A stretch of DNA of 11,000 nucleotides, taken from Gammaproteobacteria bacterium. GTDB lineage: Bacteria > Pseudomonadota > Gammaproteobacteria > Thiohalorhabdales > Thiohalorhabdaceae. The position numbers and the translations under genes were made by a program. Positions within the stretch are counted from its first letter, which is position 1. Each line of letters opens with the position of its first letter. The stretch is taken from positions 1 through 11,000 of the forward strand of contig JAHEOG010000057.1 of NCBI GenBank assembly GCA_018609925.1, in the 5' to 3' direction. Below the pieces are notes generated by a model that was not told where the DNA came from, did no database searches, and saw nothing but the letters and a program-made list of their open reading frames with translations. Shown here in pieces: positions 6,468-11,000 of this stretch.

Positions 6468-7223
6468 TCAGCGGCTCCGGGAGGTTTGCACCCGTTCCCA
6501 GCCGGAAACGGTGTCCAGGCCCTGAACCGACTCGAATCCGGTGAGCTCCTTGAACACGGCACCCGAGAGCTTGGCCTCGCCGAGCCGGAGGCCGGTGACA
6601 TCGGCCCCGGTCAGGTCGGCCCCGCGCAGATCGGCGCTCATCAGGTTGACGTCGGTCAGCCTGGCCCCCTGGAGATCGGCGTAGCGCAGGTAGGCGTGAT
6701 TGAGCACCGAGCCGGAAAGGTCCGCCCCGCGAAGGTCAGCGTTGTTGAGCACGGTGTTCATGAGCCCCATGGACTGGTTGGCCATATCGGCCCCGGCCTC
6801 CATGTCCCGCAGGACCGCGTCCCGGAAATCGACCTGTTTGAGGTCCCCGATGAGCCGGACCCCGGTGAGGTCGGCTTCGCGGGCATCGGCGCCGTCCATC
6901 ACGACGCTGAACATCCCCGCCCCGCTCAGATCGGCTCCGCGCAGGTCGGCGTTGTTGAGCAGCCCCAGATTCAGATTGGCCTCTGAGAGATCCGCCCCTT
7001 GTAGGTTGGCTTCGCGGAAATCGATGCTGTGCAGGTCGGCTCGGCGGAAGTCGATCCCGGAGAGGTCGAGGCCGGAGAGGTCCTCGTCCCGGAAGTCCGG
7101 GCGCTCCCCCTCCGGGCTCTGTTGGATGGTTTCAACCACCTCCGAGCGGGTGTAATCCGCCGCCACCGCCAGGGGGCTGATGGCCAGGAGCAGCGACATC
7201 CCGAGGAACGGGGCGATCCGCAT
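6468..7223 (-). CDS. Secreted pentapeptide-repeat protein
   Basis: A 251-residue protein on the minus strand. It has a signal peptide (MRIAPFLGMSLLLAISPLAVA, cleavage after A21) and then A(D/N)LxG repeats in a row: DLSGLDLSGIDF, ADLHSIDF, ANLQGADL, NNADLRGADL, ADLTGVRL, NNADLRGADLSG, ADLQGARL, ADLRGADLTGADV. These should stack as a right-handed quadrilateral beta-helix. The repeats are interrupted around residues 120-150 by a methionine-rich stretch (RDMEAGADMANQSMGLM) and end near residue 228. A purine-rich AGAGGT lies about 9 nt before the ATG. The gene points towards the SoxYZ-like gene (29 bp apart, convergent) and is divergent from the cytochrome operon. Secreted pentapeptide proteins are seen in other quinoprotein gene neighbourhoods, but no biochemical role is established; a scaffold role in the periplasm is a guess. 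Confidence 0.88.
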   Translation of the reverse strand: MRIAPFLGMSLLLAISPLAVAADYTRSEVVETIQQSPEGERPDFRDEDLSGLDLSGIDFRRADLHSIDFREANLQGADLSEANLNLGLLNNADLRGADLSGAGMFSVVMDGADAREADLTGVRLIGDLKQVDFRDAVLRDMEAGADMANQSMGLMNTVLNNADLRGADLSGSVLNHAYLRYADLQGARLTDVNLMSADLRGADLTGADVTGLRLGEAKLSGAVFKELTGFESVQGLDTVSGWERVQTSRSR

Positions 7224-7250
7224 AGTAGGCTACCTCTTGGCTCGTACATA

Positions 7251-7260
7251 CCAGATCTGG
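7251..7260. other. 10-bp palindrome upstream of the pentapeptide gene
   Basis: CCAGATCTGG is a perfect 10-bp palindrome 28 bp upstream of the pentapeptide-repeat gene start, within the divergent intergenic region. It could be an operator in that gene's promoter. No second copy was noticed and a 10-bp palindrome is not rare, so this is only a pointer. Confidence 0.2.
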
Positions 7261-7305
7261 ATTGAGTCTAAATCGGCTAGGAAGCTGGGTAAACGCCGGT
7301 AGCAA

Positions 7306-7327
7306 CTGTCACATGGGGGTTACAGAT
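7306..7327 (+). promoter_or_regulatory. Candidate upstream activator dyad for the cytochrome promoter
   Basis: CTGTCAC (7306-7312) and GTTACAG (7319-7325) form an imperfect dyad (6 of 7 complementary) with a 6-bp spacer, extending into the 9-mer GTTACAGAT shared with the xoxF upstream region. The 9-mer ends 106 bp before the GG of the -24 element, against 94 bp at xoxF, a difference of about one helical turn. A dyad at this distance is what an NtrC-family dimer would bind. The evidence is similarity and spacing only. Confidence 0.35.
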
Positions 7328-7430
7328 CGGCCCGGAGCGGGGTGAGATGGGACTTCCACGTGGGTGTTAGCCGTTAGGATAGGTCCAAGGGCCCTAGGGT
7401 CAATTTCGAATGGGGAATCGCGTCCCACTC

Positions 7431-7447
7431 TTGGCATAATCTGTGCA
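7431..7447 (+). promoter_or_regulatory. Sigma-54 (-24/-12) promoter of the cytochrome-xoxJ operon
   Basis: TTGGCATAATCTGTGCA has the invariant GG (7433-7434) and GC (7445-7446) exactly 10 bp apart. It shares TTGGCAT-N7-TGCAA with the xoxF promoter and also the flanking pattern GTC-N2-AC-N2-TTGGCAT. Transcription should begin near 7458, leaving a leader of about 100 nt before ATG 7561. The rest of the 337-bp gap (7224-7560) holds no credible gene. This promoter would drive the cytochrome, xoxJ and the following hypothetical gene. Confidence 0.75.
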
Positions 7448-7560
7448 AGTCTGGTTTGCCTAATCGCGAACCGGGCGCCCGGAACTTGCCGAAGGCGGCC
7501 CGGTCCGAGCCATCCAGGGGCCCCGAGTGGGCAAAACCATCCAAGGAGGCGAGCAAGATC

Positions 7561-8196
7561 ATGCGAAGCCTATCCACTACGCCGACAATGGCCCTTCTGG
7601 CCGGTGCCTTGTTCCTCGCCGGGGCTGGGACCACCGCCTGCGGCAACGGAGGCCAGGAGGCCAACGGCGGCAACGCCGAGGCCGAGAAGCAGACCGCTGC
7701 CGAGGAGCAGGTGGCCGAGACCGAGCAGGCGGGAGCTTCGGAGGACGCCGCCCAGAAGGTGGCCAAGGCGGATGCCGAGGCGGCCACCAACGGCGGCGGT
7801 GGCGGCGACAAGCCGTACACCCTGGAATGCCCCGAGGGCGAGGGTGCTTGCAAGGTCGATGAGAAGACCTACGAGGGCTGGAAGGCCTTCAGCGGCTTCT
7901 GCGAGCGGTGCCACGGCCCCGGCGGCCTGGGCAGCTCCATCGGCCCCAACCTGATGAAGCGTTTCAACCAAAAGGGAATCGATAAGGGCCGATTCATCCA
8001 GGTGGTGGCCTCCGGCTGGGATGGCCCCATGGACGGCAAGATGCCCGCCTTCGGTCAGAACCCCAACGTCAACGACAAGTTCGACAACATCTGGGCCTAC
8101 CTGAACGCGCGGGCCGACGGCAAGATCGGGCCGGGCCGCCCCGACCGGATCGGCGATACGGGCCCCGGGGAGGACGCTCCCGGCAACTGGGAGTAG
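7561..8196 (+). CDS. xoxG: Four-cysteine c-type cytochrome, probable XoxF electron acceptor (XoxG-like)
   Basis: A 211-residue secreted monoheme cytochrome c, expected to take electrons from XoxF and feed a terminal oxidase. The heme site is CERCH (C114, C117, H118) and the likely axial methionine is M161 in GKMPAFG. Two more cysteines, C90 and C97, precede the heme motif; this four-cysteine arrangement fits the methanol-metabolism-related cytochrome family. The N-terminus (LFLAGAGTTAC, C27) resembles a lipobox although position -3 is Thr, so it may be a lipoprotein; otherwise it is cleaved nearby. Residues 28-86 are a low-complexity Ala/Glu/Gln/Lys/Gly linker ending in a five-glycine run. 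The start is ATG 7561, 11 nt after AAGGAGG (7543-7549). A -24/-12 promoter lies upstream and xoxJ follows in the same direction. The symbol is assigned by role and position; the sequence is not a close MxaG copy as far as I can judge. Confidence 0.9.
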   Translation: MRSLSTTPTMALLAGALFLAGAGTTACGNGGQEANGGNAEAEKQTAAEEQVAETEQAGASEDAAQKVAKADAEAATNGGGGGDKPYTLECPEGEGACKVDEKTYEGWKAFSGFCERCHGPGGLGSSIGPNLMKRFNQKGIDKGRFIQVVASGWDGPMDGKMPAFGQNPNVNDKFDNIWAYLNARADGKIGPGRPDRIGDTGPGEDAPGNWE

Positions 8197-8210
8197 CCGC
8201 GGCTGCGGTC

Positions 8211-8243
8211 GAGCGGTCGCCGTGGCATCCCCGGCGGCCGCTC
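8211..8243 (+). terminator. Intercistronic hairpin between cytochrome and xoxJ, probable attenuator
   Basis: GAGCGGTCGCCG (8211-8222) pairs with CGGCGGCCGCTC (8232-8243) over 12 bp with one G-U wobble and a 9-nt loop. It is followed by CCCCCATTCTTT, a poor T-run. It lies in the 111-nt gap between the cytochrome stop and xoxJ. A weak terminator or 3'-end stabiliser would make more cytochrome than XoxJ from a shared transcript, a common arrangement, but no functional evidence is available here. Confidence 0.5.
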
Positions 8244-8307
8244 CCCCCATTCTTTAGATCCCCTGGACCCCTACCGGGGCTCCGGGCGGAAGGCTAGGAG
8301 GTTCCCC

Positions 8308-9225
8308 ATGACACTGGGCCAGCGTTTGATGCAGCAGGCCCGCAAAGGCGTCCCCTTTCTGATGGCGGTGGGGATGCTCGGGCTGGCCTCCGGATCGGTT
8401 GGGGCCGAGATCAGCACGGACAAGGACGTCCTGCGCGTTTGCGCCCCGCCGAGCAACCTGCCGTTCTCCAATGAGGCCGGGGAGGGCTTCGAGAACAAGA
8501 TCGCAGAGGTCTTCGCCGAGGACCTTGGGGTTTCCCTGGAATACGCCTACTACCCCATGCAGATGGGCTTCGGCCGGAACACCTTGGCCAAGTTCCTGCC
8601 CCAGGAGGACCGCTACCGCTGCGATCTGGTGATGGGGACCACCAGCCTGGAGGTGGGCCAGACCACCAAGCCCTACTACCACTCCACCTACACCCTGGTC
8701 TATCGCAAGGACGCCGGGCTGGGCGACATCCAGTCCCTGGAGGACATCCTGGAGATCCCCAAGGAGCGCCGGGAGGAGCTAAACATCGGGGTGTTTGCCA
8801 AGAGTCCCCCGGCCCAGTTCCTGCTGGAGAACGATCTGTTCCAGTACGCCAAGTCCTACAAGCACCAGAGCGGTAGTCGGGAGACAAGCCCCGGTGCCAT
8901 CCTGAAACGCGACCTGGGCAGCGGCGAGCTGGACATGATCCTGGTCTGGGGCCCCATCGGGGGCTACTACACCCAGGTCCTCCACGAGTGCCAGGAGTGC
9001 CAGCACAACGACCTGGAGGTGGTCGAGCTCGCGTCCGGGAAGGATCCGTACGATCGGTATCACTTCGGGATCTCCATGGGCGTCCGGTACGGCGATGATG
9101 ACTGGCTCAGCACCGTGGAGGCCCTGATCGACAAGCACCAGGACGAGATCGACCGGATCCTGCGCGAGTACAACGTCCCACTGGTGGACGAGGACGGCAA
9201 CGTCATCTACGCCGCTCAGGACTGA
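8308..9225 (+). CDS. xoxJ: Quinoprotein-associated periplasmic binding protein XoxJ
   Basis: A 305-residue secreted protein with a type 2 periplasmic-binding (amino-acid ABC transporter-like) fold. The signal peptide is cleaved after A33 (SVGA-EIS). Family hallmarks seen are LRVCAPPSNLPFSNEAGEGFENKI (shortened: RVCAPPSNLPFSN), RYRCDLVMGTT, TKPYYHSTY and VWGPIGGYY. Four cysteines (C45, C105, C228, C231) could form two disulfides, with C228 and C231 in a CQEC motif. It belongs to the quinoprotein dehydrogenase-associated substrate-binding family that includes MxaJ/XoxJ. These lack a cognate transporter in their operon (none is seen here) and are thought to help XoxF folding or metal/PQQ insertion. 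The start is set by AGGAGG about 6 nt upstream. It follows the cytochrome gene after a hairpin and precedes a secreted hypothetical gene. Confidence 0.92.
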   Translation: MTLGQRLMQQARKGVPFLMAVGMLGLASGSVGAEISTDKDVLRVCAPPSNLPFSNEAGEGFENKIAEVFAEDLGVSLEYAYYPMQMGFGRNTLAKFLPQEDRYRCDLVMGTTSLEVGQTTKPYYHSTYTLVYRKDAGLGDIQSLEDILEIPKERREELNIGVFAKSPPAQFLLENDLFQYAKSYKHQSGSRETSPGAILKRDLGSGELDMILVWGPIGGYYTQVLHECQECQHNDLEVVELASGKDPYDRYHFGISMGVRYGDDDWLSTVEALIDKHQDEIDRILREYNVPLVDEDGNVIYAAQD

Positions 9226-9256
9226 ACGGTTATCGACCCCCAATGGAGGCATCCAA

Positions 9257-9967
9257 GTGAACGCCTTGAACCGACGCTCGCGTTGGACGGCGGCCCTTTT
9301 CGGCCTGGCCCTGTTGGTCCCGGCGGCACAGGCCGGGGAGGAGCTGTCGGAGGCCAACCGACTGCTCTTCGACAATGAGCACCTGGACAACCTGGAGGGC
9401 TCGCCCACCCTCGTCTACGAGCTCGAGCGCGAGGGCTCGAGGGGCGAGCCCTTCACCGACCGGATCAAGATCCATCTGAGCCGCAATGCCGACGGGGAGA
9501 CCTTCAAGGCGGAGGTCGACTACCTCACCGGCAAGCGCCAGCGTCACTTCCCCGGCGTGGCCGAGGCCGAGGGAAACCCCGTGCTGAAGGCCTTCCTCCA
9601 GCGCGAGGTGGTGACCATGGAGGACGAGACCGGGGGCAACTGGCGCTACTTCCAGAAGGCCATCAAGCGGGCCCTGGCCAATGACGCCCAGGTCGAGGAT
9701 ATGACTTTCCGGTACGACGGGCAGTCGGTGACGGGCAAGCGGATCCACATCGTCCCCTACCGCGAAGGCGAGAAAAGCGACCGGATGGGGGAGTTCGCAG
9801 CCGCGGAGTACGACCTCGTCCTCTCCGAGGCCGTGCCGGGCGAGCTCTACCGGATGCAGGCCAGGGTCCCGGCAGCCCCGGGGGCAGGCGAGGACACCGA
9901 GCCCCTGATGAGCGAGACCGTGACCCTCAAGGAGGTCAAGGCGGACGGGAAGGCGGCGAAGCGCTGA
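9257..9967 (+). CDS. Secreted hypothetical protein downstream of xoxJ
   Basis: A 236-residue protein I do not recognise. The start is GTG 9257, 7 nt after GGAGG (9245-9249). The signal peptide has RRSR, then a hydrophobic AALFGLALLVPAAQA core, with cleavage after A26. The mature part is rich in charged residues and beta-strand-like segments (TLVYELEREG, DRIKIHLSR, FKAEVDYLTG), then a helical stretch (NPVLKAFLQREV, RYFQKAIKRALA), and strands again (KRIHIVPYRE, EYDLVLSEAVPGELYRMQARV). It has no cysteine and no obvious metal motif. The strand-helix-strand layout and the VPGELYRMQ ending recall lipoprotein-carrier or LolA/outer-membrane sorting-like beta folds, but this is only an impression. It starts 31 nt after xoxJ and so is probably in the same operon. 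Its 3' end overlaps the convergent TraB/GumN gene by 32 bp. Confidence 0.85.
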   Translation: MNALNRRSRWTAALFGLALLVPAAQAGEELSEANRLLFDNEHLDNLEGSPTLVYELEREGSRGEPFTDRIKIHLSRNADGETFKAEVDYLTGKRQRHFPGVAEAEGNPVLKAFLQREVVTMEDETGGNWRYFQKAIKRALANDAQVEDMTFRYDGQSVTGKRIHIVPYREGEKSDRMGEFAAAEYDLVLSEAVPGELYRMQARVPAAPGAGEDTEPLMSETVTLKEVKADGKAAKR

Positions 9968-10892
9968 CCCCCTCGGTCGGAACGGGCGCCAGATCGTAGC
10001 CTGCCTCGGTAAGCTGGCGGAGCAGGCCCGAGGGCCCAGGAAGATGGAGGGCCCCTACGGCCACCAGGGTGGGGCCATCGCGCAGCCGCTGCCGCAGCCT
10101 TGATCCCATGCGCCGGTTGCGCTCGATCCGCATCCGTCGCATAAGCTCGTGGTGCGCCTCCCCCCTGCCCCTTTCGACCTCCCGCAGGAGCCCGGGCAAG
10201 TCCCCCTCGCGGTAGCGCGCCCGAAGCGCCTGCCACTGGCTGCGGAGCCGCTCGCGATCCTGGACCGTCTCCCGGAGGAGGGCCACCTGGTGCTCCTCGG
10301 GAATCGCCTCCAGGCTCGAAACCAGCTCGGCCATCGTTTCCAGCCCCTGAACCGGCTTGCCCCGATTCCGGGCGCGCTGGATGAGCCGCTGATCGAGTGG
10401 CGGCCCTTCCCCGGCGGGCCGGGACAGCCGAGTGAACGCCGCCCAAGGCTCCAATCGGGCCGCGCGCCGCCGGGGCACGCCGTAGCGGTCGAGCAAAACG
10501 AGGGTCCGCTGGAAGAGCTCAGGCGCCAGGATATCGGCCAGGGTGGCGGGCCGAGCCATCACCGCCCGTTGGCGATAGAGGCGCCGGGGCTCCGGGCCCG
10601 GGTCTGCCTCCACCGTCAGGCTCCGGCTGGAATCCAATGCCTCCTCAACCGCCGCGGGGATTTGCAGGCCCGGCAGGTGGACGGTGGCGAAGAGGTAGCT
10701 GGTCGCTCTGTCCTCCCGCTCGATCCGCCAGAGGAGGGCGTTTCCGGTGAGCTCCGTTGGCTCTGGCCCTTCTGTTGGACCAGCCGCCGGTGCTCCGCTC
10801 GCCGTTGGGAGGAGCCCCGCAAGGAGTACCGCCAGCCAGCGCCCGATTGCGTCCCGGAAAGGGGACGTCTGGCTTGGGGAAAAGCGCCTAAT
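9936..10892 (-). CDS. TraB/GumN family protein with non-standard start
   Basis: A secreted TraB/GumN-family (ChaN/Tiki-like) protein of about 318 residues. Family signs are LLWRIERE...SYLFATVHLPG near the N-terminus, the GLETMAE motif in the middle, NRRMGSRL, and the C-terminal LVAVGALHLPGPSGLL...GYDL. Members are thought to be metal-dependent proteases or hydrolases; the function in bacteria is largely unknown. A good signal peptide (RDAIGRWLAVLLAGLLPTASGA) lies upstream of the first TTG codon (10637), so the gene must start earlier. Yet the frame, open from 10967, contains no ATG, GTG or TTG before that TTG. The best candidate is ATT at 10890-10892, which overlaps the TAG of the gene before it (GATTAG) and would give MRRFSPSQ at the N-terminus. 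A sequence error is the alternative. The 3' end overlaps the convergent hypothetical gene by 32 bp. Confidence 0.82.
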   Translation of the reverse strand: MRRFSPSQTSPFRDAIGRWLAVLLAGLLPTASGAPAAGPTEGPEPTELTGNALLWRIEREDRATSYLFATVHLPGLQIPAAVEEALDSSRSLTVEADPGPEPRRLYRQRAVMARPATLADILAPELFQRTLVLLDRYGVPRRRAARLEPWAAFTRLSRPAGEGPPLDQRLIQRARNRGKPVQGLETMAELVSSLEAIPEEHQVALLRETVQDRERLRSQWQALRARYREGDLPGLLREVERGRGEAHHELMRRMRIERNRRMGSRLRQRLRDGPTLVAVGALHLPGPSGLLRQLTEAGYDLAPVPTEGVSASPPSRPP

Positions 10893-11000
10893 CGGCGGCG
10901 AAGTCCACCATCGCGCGCAGGAGATCGTTGACCTCCTTGGCCAAATCGGCCTGTTCGGGGTGGTGCGTCACCACTGGCCACAGCTCCGCCGAGATCACCA
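10888..11000 (-). CDS. C-terminal fragment of an unidentified protein
   Basis: An open frame enters from the right edge and ends at TAG (10888-10890). The 37 visible codons end LAKEVNDLLRAMVDFAAD and look helical and amphipathic, with the same G/C-rich third positions as the neighbouring genes. The stop overlaps the proposed ATT start of the TraB/GumN gene, which supports it being a real upstream gene in one operon. Too little is present to identify a family. Confidence 0.5.
   Translation of the reverse strand, partial: VISAELWPVVTHHPEQADLAKEVNDLLRAMVDFAAD

Noticed and set aside
6468..7100. DNA tandem repeat or CRISPR-like array (recurrent AGGTCGGC words)
   Set aside because: The roughly 15-nt periodicity is the coding consequence of pentapeptide repeats; there are no conserved repeat/spacer units.
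7456..7560. Longer N-terminus for the cytochrome in the same frame
   Set aside because: It would start right at the predicted transcription start and push the signal peptide inside the protein; ATG 7561 has AAGGAGG upstream.
8308..9225. Binding protein of an amino-acid ABC transporter
   Set aside because: No permease or ATPase gene accompanies it, and the placement after a methanol-type cytochrome matches the XoxJ/MxaJ family.
10149..10931. A 260-codon plus-strand open frame opposite the TraB/GumN gene
   Set aside because: The minus strand carries clear TraB/GumN motifs and a signal peptide here; the plus frame is Pro/Arg/Leu-rich without motifs and is a shadow.

Overview
The window is GC-rich, strongly codon-biased bacterial DNA. 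It carries a periplasmic methanol-oxidation locus built around a lanthanide-type (XoxF) PQQ methanol dehydrogenase. Gene content, secretion signals and the NtrC/sigma-54 style of regulation suggest a proteobacterium, most likely a gammaproteobacterium. The lineage is an inference, because no rRNA or other marker gene is present.

Layout. (1) 1-2198, plus strand: the tail of a sensor histidine kinase, a complete NtrC-family sigma-54 response regulator whose start overlaps it, and a small secreted cysteine-containing protein I cannot name. (2) 2199-2516: a non-coding region with a perfect 12-bp inverted repeat and a well-formed -24/-12 (sigma-54) promoter, followed by a leader of about 78 nt. 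(3) 2517-4486: xoxF and a textbook intrinsic terminator. (4) 4637-6438: a secreted metallo-beta-lactamase-fold protein and a secreted SoxYZ-like fusion, both of the type found beside quinoprotein dehydrogenases. (5) 6468-7223, minus strand: a secreted pentapeptide-repeat protein. (6) 7224-7560: a divergent intergenic region with a second -24/-12 promoter. (7) 7561-9967: a four-cysteine c-type cytochrome (XoxG role), a XoxJ-type periplasmic binding protein and a secreted hypothetical protein. (8) 9936-11000, minus strand: a TraB/GumN-family protein that converges on and overlaps the previous gene and lacks any ATG/GTG/TTG start, then the tail of an unidentified gene.

How it fits together. XoxF oxidises methanol in the periplasm and passes electrons to the c-type cytochrome, with XoxJ as an accessory protein. 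The metallohydrolase and SoxYZ-like carrier form an ill-understood accessory pair linked to quinoproteins. No MxaI-like small subunit is present, which fits XoxF.

The most notable observation is regulatory. Both the xoxF transcript and the cytochrome/xoxJ transcript begin downstream of similar sigma-54 type promoters (TTGGCAT-N7-TGCA, with GG and GC exactly 10 bp apart), and an NtrC-family activator with its kinase lies directly upstream. This suggests a dedicated sigma-54 circuit for lanthanide-type methanol oxidation, unlike the methanol and lanthanide regulators I know of (MxbDM, MxcQE, MxaB/MxaY, FlhSR, PedS2/PedR2).
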